From the NCBI GenBank assembly GCA_907165135.1, contig OU015566.1, positions 12,012,157 to 12,076,156 of the forward strand: 64,000 bases of DNA, read 5' to 3'. Positions within the stretch are counted from its first letter, which is position 1, and every line of letters starts with the position of its first letter. The DNA comes from Oikopleura dioica (lineage: Eukaryota; Chordata; Appendicularia; Copelata; Oikopleuridae). Shown here piece by piece: positions 1 through 7,879 of the stretch. A model generated the notes under the pieces. It was given only the letters and a program-made list of their open reading frames with translations, had not been told where the DNA came from and made no database searches. The position numbers and the translations under genes were made by a program.

Positions 1-388
1 TGACTGGAACGTTAGTGCCGTACTTTCTATCAGCAGTGAATAAAAGGTTTTTGCCATTGAATTTGGAGGAGAGTGACTCAAAGTCAACCGTTTTTGGTAC
101 AGAAAGGGTTCTCTTCCAGTTGTGTGCTGACTCGATCTTCACTCCTTCGATGATTTCTGATGTTTTTGATGAGCCAGAGATTTGCAGCTCTCTCTTCGAC
201 TCGTCCTTGGTGATTTTGAGGTCTTCCTTCTGCGTCGGAAGCGACGCGAGATCAATTCTTGCTGACCAGGTTGTAAGAGTGATCATTTCTTGCGAAATGG
301 AGTAGGGCTGGTAGCGACGATCACGGGATTTGCGCTGGATCGGGCGGTCGAATTCGGGAGAAAAGGGAAATCCGGCGATTTTAATCAT
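1..388 (-). CDS. Small heat-shock protein (HSP20 family), left-arm copy B, cut by window edge
   Basis: Start codon at 386-388 on the minus strand (MIKIAGF...); the reading frame runs off the left edge a few codons before its expected stop. It is the mirror copy of the complete gene at 5306-5716, with few substitutions (for example Ile for Val/Phe-type changes near residue 15). The alpha-crystallin core is visible: WSARIDLASLPT, then SGSSKT, and a VDFESLSSKFNGKNLLF stretch typical of the last core strands. Such proteins are ATP-independent holdase chaperones. It is divergently paired with the sHSP at 715-1146 and shares its heat-shock promoter. Family assignment is firm; paralogue identity is not. 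Confidence 0.85.
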   Translation of the reverse strand, partial: MIKIAGFPFSPEFDRPIQRKSRDRRYQPYSISQEMITLTTWSARIDLASLPTQKEDLKITKDESKRELQISGSSKTSEIIEGVKIESAHNWKRTLSVPKTVDFESLSSKFNGKNLLFTADRKYGTNVPV

Positions 389-714
389 CTCTTGCTTTTT
401 TTGTATCTCTTGGAAAGATTTCCCAGTATGAATGTGCTCTTGCTGAAACAAGCCCATTTTATACTGTTGAAAACTTGGAGAACATTCGGGAAATCAAGTG
501 TAGAAAATTCCAGAATATAACAGAACATTCCAGAACCAATGGAACATTCGAGAAGACTGGTATCTTCACTGTAGATTCTTGAGAAAGAAGATTCCAGAAC
601 ATTCTACACTGGAAAAAGAACCTGCTAGAAGAGACGACGACAGTCATCAGTGGCTATAAATACCGAGCGGGAGATGGCTTTCTCATCACACCAGAGATAC
701 AAAAACCAACGAAA
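389..714. promoter_or_regulatory. Bidirectional heat-shock promoter (left arm)
   Basis: The 326 bp between the two divergent sHSP genes contain many GAA/TTC blocks in alternating orientation (ATTCCAGAATATAACAGAAC around 508-526, GAACATTCCAGAAC about 522-536, AGATTCCAGAACATTC about 589-604), the nGAAnnTTCn pattern bound by heat-shock factor. TATAAATA at about 655-662 serves the plus gene, and a reverse-strand TATAAAA at about 457-463 serves the minus gene. The same arrangement, more diverged, lies at 4996-5305. Heat regulation is inferred from these motifs. Confidence 0.75.
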
Positions 715-1146
715 ATGTTTACTTTTTCCAACGAACACTTCGAACCGCTAATGAACCAGGTCTTTTCTGAGCTCGCCCATTCCGCCAACAAGCGTGGAGG
801 ATGCCGGCAAACTGCTGAGAAATCGAGCAAGTGGTGCAGCTGCATCAACCTTTCTACCATCCCCACCAAGGCCGAGGAACTGCACGTGAAGGTAGACGAG
901 AAGAGCCGCACTCTGACCGTGTCTGGACAGTCTGAAACGGAGTCTACTCGACGAGACGGATTGAAGATCTTTTCAACTCACGTCTGGACGAAAGAAATTC
1001 GAATTCCAGAGGATGTGGAGCTGAAGACGATCGCGTCCAAGTTGCACGAGAATCAGCTCACTTTCGTCGCCGAACGAGTGCAGAACGAAGAAGACAAGCA
1101 ACAAGAAATTCCGATCGAGATCGTCGATACTCCTGCTCATGACTGA
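715..1146 (+). CDS. Small heat-shock protein (HSP20 family), left-arm copy A
   Basis: Single-exon gene of 143 aa (MFTFSNEHFEP...). A short Cys-containing N-terminal region (GGCRQTAEKSSKWCSC) is followed by an alpha-crystallin core: NLSTIPTKAEELHVKVDEKSRTLTVSG is the start of the core, and IRIPEDVELKTIASKLHENQ its end, closing with LTFVAERV. This is a normal length for metazoan sHSPs. It should act as a cytosolic holdase chaperone. It lies 60 bp downstream of a TATA box and of a cluster of heat-shock elements shared with the divergent gene at 1-388. A near-identical mirror copy occupies 4564-4995. No intron, as is common for heat-induced genes. Confidence 0.9.
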   Translation: MFTFSNEHFEPLMNQVFSELAHSANKRGGCRQTAEKSSKWCSCINLSTIPTKAEELHVKVDEKSRTLTVSGQSETESTRRDGLKIFSTHVWTKEIRIPEDVELKTIASKLHENQLTFVAERVQNEEDKQQEIPIEIVDTPAHD

Positions 1147-1277
1147 GACAGTCGATTTTCGCATATTCCTTTATTACCTGATTTTACGGAAAACACATAG
1201 ATACAGTATTAACCTGCAATAAACATAATCCTGAGTCAAAAATTTGCTATATATGCTGGCTAGAACCGACCTCGTTC

Positions 1278-1395
1278 GCTTAGCGTCATACCGCGTAGAA
1301 TAAACCAGTTCTCGTCCGATCACTGAAGTCAAACTACGACGGGCGGGGTTAGTACTTACATGGGTGACCGGTTGGGAATACCTCGTGCGCTAAGC
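1278..1395 (+). rRNA. 5S ribosomal RNA gene (left arm)
   Basis: The block GTTAGTACTTACATGGGTGA, then CCGGTTGGGAATACC, is the conserved 3' half of eukaryotic 5S rRNA, including the internal box C. The 5' end GCTTAGCG (1278-1285) pairs perfectly with CGCTAAGC (1388-1395) to form helix I, giving 118 nt. Short T runs (1397-1400, 1404-1409) follow as a RNA polymerase III terminator. TATATATGC about 20-30 nt upstream is also present in the mirror copy. Linkage to an SL RNA gene (1821) fits the known O. dioica 5S/SL arrangement. Confidence 0.93.
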
Positions 1396-1500
1396 ATTTT
1401 GACTTTTTTGCATAAAACAATCATTCTTTTTCACGACTAAACTTTCTTGATCCTCAATTATCATTTAATCGAGCTATAAGAAGCTATTGAAAAGATCCTA

Positions 1501-1661
1501 CAGTGGGTTGCGCAGGTACTGCACCCTTTGTGATTGCGGCGTTGCTGAACCCTTCGCCCGCGCTTTTTCTATTGTTTCTTTCTAGACTTGCTCAAAGTGA
1601 TTGCGTGACTGGTGCACCCTTTACCCGCTCTTTAGGGGTGCACTACCTGCGCAACCCACTG
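1501..1661. mobile_element. 161-bp MITE with CAGTGGGTTGCGCAGG terminal inverted repeats
   Basis: Starts CAGTGGGTTGCGCAGGTA and ends with its reverse complement TACCTGCGCAACCCACTG; the terminal repeats extend about 26 bp to GCACCC. TA flanks both ends (1499-1500, 1662-1663), as expected for a Tc1/mariner-type target duplication. No coding capacity. It lies between the 5S and SL RNA genes, and its mirror copy is at 4049-4209, so it was present before the palindrome formed. Confidence 0.85.
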
Positions 1662-1820
1662 TAATGTTTGCGACTGGGAAGTATTGATAGTTGAGCTTGC
1701 GTAGTGGGCTGCGTGGCACTTGTGAAAAAGCGCCCTCTACCGCGCGCTTTTCTGAAAACAGGTCGAAAATAGGAGCGCGCAGCGACAAAACGACCTCGAA
1801 ATCAGGCACCCCTTCTCTTT

Positions 1821-1953
1821 ACTCATCCCATTTTTGAGTCCGATTTCGATTGTCTAACAGGTAAGAATCGTCTCCATGCCCTATCTCTCCTATCCGTCTC
1901 GCCTCTCACAAATAAGAAAATTCTTTCGAAGGAGAACCTCAGAACGGTTCTCC
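1821..1953 (+). ncRNA. Spliced-leader (SL) RNA gene, intact copy
   Basis: The leader exon is 1821-1860 (40 nt, starts ACTCATCCC, ends CTAACAG) followed directly by a GTAAGAATCG donor. The intron-like part continues through a pyrimidine-rich stretch and an A/U-rich segment (AAATAAGAAAATTCTTTCG, a possible Sm-binding region). It ends in a perfect hairpin, GGAGAACC (1931-1938) with GGTTCTCC (1946-1953). This RNA donates the 5' exon to trans-spliced mRNAs and resolves operons. The SL identity comes from memory of the O. dioica leader. The block upstream (about 1733-1810, CGCGCTTTTCTGAAAACAGG and on) is conserved in all three SL copies here and is the likely promoter. Confidence 0.9.
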
Positions 1954-1956
1954 TTA

Positions 1957-3160
1957 GACGCGCTTTTTCTAAGGTGGGTTATTTCACCGACTTCTTGATT
2001 TTTAACCCTGGAACACCATACCTTTTTGGAATCAGCAGAAAATTTTAAGAACTTTGACCGTTTAAAATTCTAGAAATCTCCACTTCCGGTCGATTCTAGA
2101 GCCGGAAGTTGACGAAATATAGGACTTAGGGTGAAGTGTGACCTATCAAATTGATGCTTAGAAGATTTCCTATGATTGAAAAGAAGAATTAACCCCGAGC
2201 GCGGCCAAGCCAACCGGTCAAAACAGAAAAAAAATGATAATTTCAAAAAAAATTTTTGCGAGTCTGGAAATCGTAAAAAATCTAAAAGTGCAGTTTTCTT
2301 CAGCTCGTTCAGACGAGTCGAATGGTGTGTCAAACTCTTGATAACTCCAAGGATTGAAAATACGTTTCCGGTGGCCATTTTCGTTCTAGAAATGCTAAAA
2401 TGATGATTGAGCCTGAAAACTGATCCTTATGGTTAGTTTTACTTTGGGCAAAAAGATATCGGTCAAATATGTAATACAACCTTGATTAATGATTAAAATT
2501 CTAAATTTTGTATGTATTTTGTTGTTGCTGCGCCTTCCTAATTTTCGGTCCCATTTTCATGTGAAAATACAATTTTAGTGATAAGCATGTCATGGTAAGA
2601 GATATTATTTTCATTTTTTAGCCCACATAAGAACTAACTTTGAGGATCAGTTTTCGGGTTCAATCGTCATTCTAGAATTTCTAGATCAAAAACGGCGACC
2701 GGAAACATATTTTCCGGTAACCAGCCGGTTTACGGGTCAATCCTTAGAGTTATCAAGAGCTTGACACACCATTCGACTCGTCTCAACGAGCTGAAGAAAA
2801 CTGCACTTTTAGATTTTTACGATTTCCAGACCCGCAAAAATTTTTTTGAAATTATCAAATCATCAATTTATGCTTTTTTCAATATTTTACCGGTCGGTTT
2901 GACGATGTTTGGGATTTTTTCTTCTGATATACTGATTATAGGATGACTCAAAATCTTCTGAGCGTCAATTTGATAGGTCACACTTCACCCTAAGTCCTAT
3001 ATTTCGTCAACTTCCGGCTCTAGAATCGACCGGAAGTGGAGATTTCTAGAATTTTAAACGGTCAAAGTTCTTAAAATTTTCTGCTGATTCCAAAAGGTAT
3101 GGTGTTCCAGGGTTAAAAATCAAGAAGTCGGTGAAATAACCCACCTTAGAAAAGCGCGTC
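1957..3160. mobile_element. Foldback (long inverted repeat) element at the palindrome axis
   Basis: Begins GACGCGCTTTTTCTAAGGTG and ends with the reverse complement CACCTTAGAAAAGCGCGTC, bounded by TA on both sides (1955-1956, 3161-3162). Its two halves (about 1957-2430 and 2640-3160) are inverted copies that include ACCTTTTTGGAATCAG and CTTCCGGTC...GATTCTAGAGC blocks shared with the smaller element at 3263-3853, so both belong to one family. No credible ORF. Its ends abut the terminal hairpins of the two facing SL RNA genes. Confidence 0.75.
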
Positions 3161-3163
3161 TAA

Positions 3164-3889
3164 GGAGAACCGTTCTGAGGTTCTCCTTCGAAAGAATTTT
3201 CTTATTTGTGAGAGGCGAGACGGATAGGAGAGATAGGGCATGGAGACGATTCTTACCTGTTAGGACGCGCTTTTTATGGTTGTGGAGGTTTTCTAGCCCA
3301 CTTGCGCCTTATAAACCCTCGAACATTATACCTTTTTGGAATCAGGAAGAAATTTTAAGAACATTGACCGTTTTAGTTTCCGAAATTTCCACTTCCGGTC
3401 CGATTCTAGAGCTGGAAGTTGCCGAAATTTTTGAGTTTGGGCAACTTGTGACCTATCAAATTGATGCTCAGAAGATTTCGAGTCATCTCATCTAAAAATC
3501 ATTAAGAAAAACCATCCCAACCGCGGTCAAACCGACCGGCAAAACTTGTAAAAAGGCATAAATTTGTGATTTTTCTTTCCGTTTTTAGCGGTTGATTTGA
3601 CCGCTGTCGGCATTTATTCTTCTCTCAGATGATAGGAAATCTTCTGAGCATCAATTTGATAGGTCACAAGTTGCCCAAACTCAAAATTTTCGTCAACTTC
3701 CGGCTCTAGAATCGGACCAGAAGTGGAAATTTTAGAAACTAAAACGGTCAAAGTTTTTAAAATTTCCTCCTGATTCCAAAAAGGTATAATGTTCAAGGGT
3801 TTATAAGGCGCAAGTGGGCTAGAAAACCTCCACAACCTTAAAAAAAGCGCGTCTAGACAATCGAAATCGGACTCAAAAATGGGATGAGT
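3164..3889 (-). pseudogene. SL RNA gene of the right arm, split by a foldback insertion
   Basis: Mirror copy of the SL RNA at 1821-1953. The leader exon's 5' part is at 3854-3889 and its last four bases (ACAG on the minus strand) are at 3257-3260, directly followed by the donor and the intron-like part down to the terminal hairpin (3164-3186). The 591-bp element at 3263-3853 separates them inside the leader exon. Intact paralogues (1847-1862 and 5820-5833) give the empty site. A functional 40-nt leader cannot come from this copy unless the element is excised. Confidence 0.85.
3263..3853. mobile_element. 591-bp foldback MITE inserted in an SL leader exon
   Basis: Terminal inverted repeats GGACGCGCTTTTTATGGTTG and (reverse complement of the right end) GACGCGCTTTTTTTAAGG; the arms are inverted for about 230 bp (3263-3500 against 3620-3853). 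TA is duplicated at 3261-3262 and 3854-3855. The two intact SL paralogues in the window have a single TA at the same position, which confirms the insertion boundaries. Internal sequence is related to the axis element at 1957-3160. Confidence 0.88.
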
Positions 3890-4048
3890 AAAGAGAAGGG
3901 GTGCCTGATTTCGAGGTCGTTTTGTCGCTGCGCGCTCCTATTTTCGACCTGTTTTCAGAAAAGCGCGCGGTAGAGGGCGCTTTTTCACAAGTGCCACGCA
4001 GCCCACTACGCAAGCTCAACTATCAATACTTCCCAGTCGCAAACATTA

Positions 4049-4209
4049 CAGTGGGTTGCGCAGGTAGTGCACCCCTAAAGAGCGGGTAAAGGGTGCACCA
4101 GTCACGCAATCACTTTGAGCAAGTCTAGAAAGAAACAATAGAAAAAGCGCGGGCGAAGGGTTCAGCAACGCCGCAATCACAAAGGGTGCAGTACCTGCGC
4201 AACCCACTG
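4049..4209. mobile_element. 161-bp MITE, mirror copy of 1501-1661
   Basis: Same terminal inverted repeats and TA flanks (4047-4048, 4210-4211) in reverse orientation within the right arm of the palindrome, between the 5S gene and the SL RNA. Confidence 0.85.
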
Positions 4210-4314
4210 TAGGATCTTTTCAATAGCTTCTTATAGCTCGATTAAATGATAATTGAGGATCAAGAAAGTTTAGTCGTGAAAAAGAATGATTGTTTTATGC
4301 AAAAAAGTCAAAAT

Positions 4315-4432
4315 GCTTAGCGCACGAGGTATTCCCAACCGGTCACCCATGTAAGTACTAACCCCGCCCGTCGTAGTTTGACTTCAGTGATCGGACGAGA
4401 ACTGGTTTATTCTACGCGGTATGACGCTAAGC
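4315..4432 (-). rRNA. 5S ribosomal RNA gene (right arm)
   Basis: Reverse-complement copy of the 5S gene at 1278-1395, with the same helix I pairing (GCTTAGCG / CGCTAAGC) and the same box C region. I see no difference within the 118-nt transcript; the first visible changes are just upstream. Confidence 0.92.
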
Positions 4433-4563
4433 GAACGAGGCCGGTTCTAGCCAGCATATATAGCAAATTTTTGACTCAGGATTATGTTTATTGCAGGTTA
4501 ATACTGTATCTATGTGTTTTCCGTAAAATCAGGTAATAAAGGAATATGCGAAAATCGACTGTC

Positions 4564-4995
4564 TCAGTCATGAGCAGGAGTATCGACGATCTCGATCGGA
4601 ATTTCTTGTTGCTTGTCTTCTTCGTTCTGCACTCGTTCGGCGACGAAAGTGAGCTGATTCTCGTGCAACTTGGACGCGATCGTCTTCAGCTCCACATCCT
4701 CTGGAATTCGAATTTCTTTCGTCCAGACGTGAGTTGAAAAGATCTTCAATCCGTCTCGTCGAGTAGACTCCGTTTCAGACTGTCCAGACACGGTCAGAGT
4801 GCGGCTCTTCTCGTCTACCTTCACGTGCAGTTCCTCGGCCTTGGTGGGGATGGTAGAAAGGTTGATGCAGCTGCACCACTTGCTCGATTTCTCAGCAGAT
4901 TGGCAGCATCCTCCACGCTTGTTGGCGGGATGGGCGAGCTCAGAAAAGACCTGGTTCATCAGCGGTTCGAAGTGTTCGTTGGAAAAAGCAAACAT
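4564..4995 (-). CDS. Small heat-shock protein (HSP20 family), right-arm copy A
   Basis: Single exon, 143 aa (MFAFSNEHFEP...). Differs from the left copy at about five residues in the N-terminal region (for example HPANK for HSANK and CCQS for CRQT); the alpha-crystallin core looks identical. It is divergent from the sHSP at 5306-5716, with a promoter that contains TATAAATACCGAGCGGG on the minus strand near 5047-5055 and heat-shock elements. The conserved core against a changing N-terminus suggests both copies are functional or that the duplication is recent. Confidence 0.9.
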   Translation of the reverse strand: MFAFSNEHFEPLMNQVFSELAHPANKRGGCCQSAEKSSKWCSCINLSTIPTKAEELHVKVDEKSRTLTVSGQSETESTRRDGLKIFSTHVWTKEIRIPEDVELKTIASKLHENQLTFVAERVQNEEDKQQEIPIEIVDTPAHD

Positions 4996-5305
4996 TTTCG
5001 TTGGTTTTTGTATCTCTGGTGTGATGAGAAAGACATCTCCCGCTCGGTATTTATAGCCACTGATGACTGTCGTCGTCTCTTCTAGCAGGTTTTATTTCCA
5101 AGTTAGAATGTTCTGGAATTTTCTTTCTGAAGATACCAGTTTTCTCGAATGTTCGATTTGTTCTGGAATGTTCTGTTATATTCTGGAATATTCTACACTT
5201 GATTTCCCGAATGTTCTCCAAGTTTTCAACAGTATAAAATGGGCTTGTTTCAGCAAGAGCACATTCAAACTGAGAAATCTTTCCAAGAGATACAAAAAGC
5301 AAGAG
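4996..5305. promoter_or_regulatory. Bidirectional heat-shock promoter (right arm)
   Basis: Counterpart of 389-714. Repeated TTCTGGAA / GAATGTTC blocks (about 5109-5215) are heat-shock elements, with TATA boxes for the minus gene (TATTTATAGCC region near 5050) and for the plus gene (AGTATAAAATGGGC near 5230). The central part is rearranged and diverged relative to the left arm, more so than the flanking genes. Confidence 0.7.
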
Positions 5306-5716
5306 ATGATTAAAATCGCCGGATTTCCCTTTTCTCCCGAATTCGACCGCCCGTTCCAGCGCAAATCCCGTGATCGTCGCTACCAGCCCTACTCCATTTC
5401 GCAAGAAATGATCACTCCTACAACCTGGTCAGCAAGAATTGATCTCGCGTCGCTTCCGACGCAGAAGAAAGACCTCAAAATCACCAAGGACGAGTCGAAG
5501 AGAGAGCTGCAAATCTCTGGCTCATCAAAAACATCAGAAATCATCGAAGGAGTGAAGATCGAGTCAGCACACAACTGGAAGAGAACCCTTTCTGTGCCAA
5601 AAACGGTTGACTTTGAGTCACTCTCCTCCAAATTCAATGGCAAAAACCTTTTATTTACTGCTGATAGAAAGTACGGCACTAACGTTCCAGTCAGTTTTGT
5701 CAATAAAACCGAATAA
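5306..5716 (+). CDS. Small heat-shock protein (HSP20 family), right-arm copy B
   Basis: 136 aa from the ATG at 5306 (MIKIAGFPFSPEFDRPFQRK). This start was chosen over the longer upstream frame because it lies about 70 bp after a TATA box and the upstream codons are promoter sequence. The core begins TTWSARIDLASLPTQKKDLK and ends near LSSKFNGKNLLFTADRK. It differs strongly from sHSP-A, so the pair is an old divergent paralogue pair, copied as a unit into the palindrome. Expected cytosolic holdase chaperone. Confidence 0.9.
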   Translation: MIKIAGFPFSPEFDRPFQRKSRDRRYQPYSISQEMITPTTWSARIDLASLPTQKKDLKITKDESKRELQISGSSKTSEIIEGVKIESAHNWKRTLSVPKTVDFESLSSKFNGKNLLFTADRKYGTNVPVSFVNKTE

Positions 5717-5734
5717 ATGAAACTTCCATTTGAG

Positions 5735-5859
5735 GCTAGCTAACGTCTCTTTGATGAGAAGATTTTTGTTCGTGAGAGGCGAGAGGGTAGGAGAGAGAGT
5801 GCGTGGAGACGATTCTTACCTGTTAGACAATCGAAATCGGACTCAAAAATGGGATGAGT
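5735..5859 (-). ncRNA. Third SL RNA copy with a changed 3' end
   Basis: Leader exon 5820-5859 (minus) is intact at 40 nt and is followed by GTAAGAATCGTCTCC. The pyrimidine-rich intron part is conserved with a few changes, but the Sm-like region reads AACAAAAATCTTC and the terminal GGAGAACC hairpin of the other copies is absent. The upstream promoter block (about 5870-5955) is conserved. It may be a variant gene or a pseudogene with a replaced 3' end. It supplies an empty-site reference for the insertion at 3263-3853. Confidence 0.75.
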
Positions 5860-6077
5860 GAAGAGAGACGGTGCTTGATTTCGAGGTCGTTTTGTCGCTG
5901 CGCGCTCCTATTTTCGGCCTTTTTTCAGAAAAGCGCGCGGCGGAGGGCGCCAAATCTCCTCGATGCTCTGGGGCCCGCGTTTGGTAGCTTCTTCGCATAG
6001 GCAATTGAATTCAACGATATAGAAGCTTTCTCATTCCATCAGACATTTATACAATCCCTTCCAAACGGAAAAATGAT

Positions 6078-6122
6078 CAAAATGCTTAGCGCACAAGGTA
6101 TTCCGAAACGGTCACCCAGTTT
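6078..6122 (-). pseudogene. Truncated 5S rRNA fragment
   Basis: About 45 bp match the 3' end of the 5S gene in reverse orientation (helix I strand TGCTTAGCGCAC, then GGTATTCCGAAACGGTCACCC), with changes in the GGGAATACC block. The rest of the gene is missing. It stands in the same place relative to the SL copy at 5820 as the intact 5S genes do, so it is a relic of the same 5S-SL cassette. Confidence 0.8.
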
Positions 6123-6146
6123 CTCCTTCGTATTCAATAATCTTAG

Positions 6147-6512
6147 TCTATTTATCCTCCACAAAGATCTCCTTATCACCCTCGTGCTTCACCTGCTGTT
6201 CCTCCGACGCCAATACCAAAGCCTTCCAGATCTTACGATCGAAAGCGGGAAGACCTCGACTTCTTGAATAAATTCAACGCTCCACTTCGCCAAGAGCCGG
6301 TCAAAGGACCGCGCGTCAAAAGATTTCCCACTGGGCTTGACTTTGATTCTGGACTTCTGATCAAGAAAACGGTTACCTCCGTGTCCACTTGAATAAATAA
6401 AAACATGGTCAACTAGACATCATTCGAGGTAACATCCGTAAAAGCCTTCGTATGGGACATTGACGACGGACTTGAGGAGGGAGATCTCGGAAGAAACGCC
6501 GTATCCGTCTAA
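6147..6512 (+). CDS. 3' part of an unidentified gene, start unresolved
   Basis: After a TTCAATAATCTTAG acceptor a frame runs 6147-6380 (Pro/Arg-rich IYPPQRSPYHPR..., then REDLDFLNKFNAPLRQEP, FPTGLDFDSGLL). It joins in phase across a 36-nt GT-AG intron (6381-6416) to 6417-6512, ending SVKAFVWDIDDGLEEG and so on before TAA. At least 109 aa. I do not recognise it and no ATG is visible in frame. The upstream ATG at 6073 joins only out of phase. It may be the end of a gene truncated by the adjacent rearranged 5S/SL region. Confidence 0.35.
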
Positions 6513-6616
6513 GAGTACTATGGAGGTTAATTTGAATCGATTAGGAGCGTGATTTCGGTCAAGTATTTGCTCGAAAGTAAAACAATCAGGAATCAAAATT
6601 AGATCGGATCAAGAAA

Positions 6617-7130
6617 ATGGCTACCCCCCATCTCAAACGAAAACCTGTTAAAATGCAGCAGCTCAAGTCAGACTCAGATACTTCGATGGATGTTTCGTTT
6701 TCAATGCGTAAGGAAATTTAGTTTACTGGAGTTATTTCACTATACATTTTAGTCTCCGCAGCTACGAAACCATCATCTCTTTATAGAAACAAGAAGAAAG
6801 TAGACGAAACTGCAAAGTCTCTAGCGAAGGAACTTACGAGCTTGCTCTATGTTTTTGACTCTTATAAAATCAAGTTTATATATGCCGATTTTTATCGACT
6901 AACTCTTCTTCAGCACCGTTGGCCATGCCCGATTTCTCGAAGGAAAACTGAAGGAGATTCAAAAGAAAGCTGTTCTTAGCAAAATTTGTCAAAACGACTT
7001 TCCAAACTTTTTGCAGAGTTTACTGAGGCTGAGATCAAGGATTCAAAAGAGCCTGGCCGGACTTGATGATCAAAGGTCGGTTCAACAGTTCTCAGACTCT
7101 CGAGAAAAGAGAATTTTAGAATTCGAATGA
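6617..7130 (+). CDS. Hypothetical small protein, about 142 aa, three exons
   Basis: Exons 6617-6707, 6753-6873 and 6914-7130; all phases close, introns are 45 and 40 nt (GT-AG), the second with a CTAACT branch site. The protein starts MATPHLKRKPVKMQQ, has a basic N-terminus, and the central and C-terminal parts (VDETAKSLAKELTSLLY; HARFLEGKLKEIQKKAVL; SLLRLRSRIQKSLAGL) are predicted helical. The pattern suggests a small coiled-coil subunit of some complex, but I recognise no family. Confidence 0.55.
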
Positions 7131-7343
7131 TAATAAAAGATCAACTCGAAGATTGTTCAGAACAACTTCTCCGCATTGTTGTTTGAAGGGGAGAAACTGT
7201 TGTTTCGCGAAGAATTATTAATGCCTGTTATTCCTGTTCCTAGATAAAAGCATGAATACATATAAACCTATCTTCAGAGAGTCTCCCTTTCCTTTTCACC
7301 TGAAAAGAATAAATCTGAATTTTTGATCAAAGGCGCGATAAAA

Positions 7344-7613
7344 ATGGAAGACCTTGACTGGCTAGACCCAGTTTTCGAAACGATGGACTATTTCAGACAG
7401 GTGCATTTTTCAAAGACTTTTTGAACTGATGATTTTAAGTACATGTACATAATATACGTTGTCATAATATTGGCAGTAATGGCCGTGGACTATTTGAGCT
7501 ACAGTATCGACAAGAGAGATCACGACCTCGATCCGAGATTAGTTGAGGAGAGAAAGACTGTTAGAAAGCAACAAGGACTTCGTTTTTCGGCGCACAAAAA
7601 GAACTTCATTTGA
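7344..7613 (+). CDS. Small single-pass membrane protein, 76 aa
   Basis: Exons 7344-7400 and 7440-7613 with a 39-nt GT-AG intron, phase 0. An acidic N-terminus (MEDLDWLDPVF) is followed by a hydrophobic segment, YIIYVVIILAVMAV, and a charged C-terminus rich in Lys/Arg ending SAHKKNFI. The layout is that of a small integral membrane or mitochondrial-type protein. Family not recognised. A polyadenylation-like AATAAA lies just downstream. Confidence 0.55.
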
Positions 7614-7879
7614 TCTGCGAAAGTATTTTATTTATGAATAAATTATGATTGATAAAATAATAACTCGTTATCTTCAACTCGATTGACCGTTAGTTCGGCG
7701 AAAAATATCAGTCGCCCGCGATCAGTCTGTTTTTCAAAATGCCAACGACAAATTATGGCCCAAAAATAAGCTGATACGCCATCTAAACCGACTTCTCGGC
7801 ATGAAAAACAATCTTGTCTCTCAGTTAGCCTCAGAGGGAGCTGACGCAAAAAAGCGTTTCTTTAAATTTTTTGCTAAAA

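Larger units (their letters stand above)
1..5716. repeat. Large imperfect palindrome (inverted duplication), arms about 2.4 and 3.1 kb
   Basis: Position 1 pairs with 5693, 715 with 4995, 1278 with 4432, 1821 with 3889 and about 2430 with about 2635, all as reverse complements with scattered substitutions and small indels. The right arm is longer because it holds a 591-bp foldback insertion (3263-3853). About 180 bp near 2440-2630 form an unpaired centre. Each arm carries sHSP-B, sHSP-A, 5S rRNA, a 161-bp MITE and SL RNA. The left arm continues beyond the window edge. An assembly artefact is not excluded, but the arm divergence argues against simple read duplication. Confidence 0.9.

Noticed and set aside
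6073-6097. ATG in the 5S fragment as first exon of the gene at 6147
   Set aside because: Its donor leaves phase 1, while the downstream frame needs phase 0.
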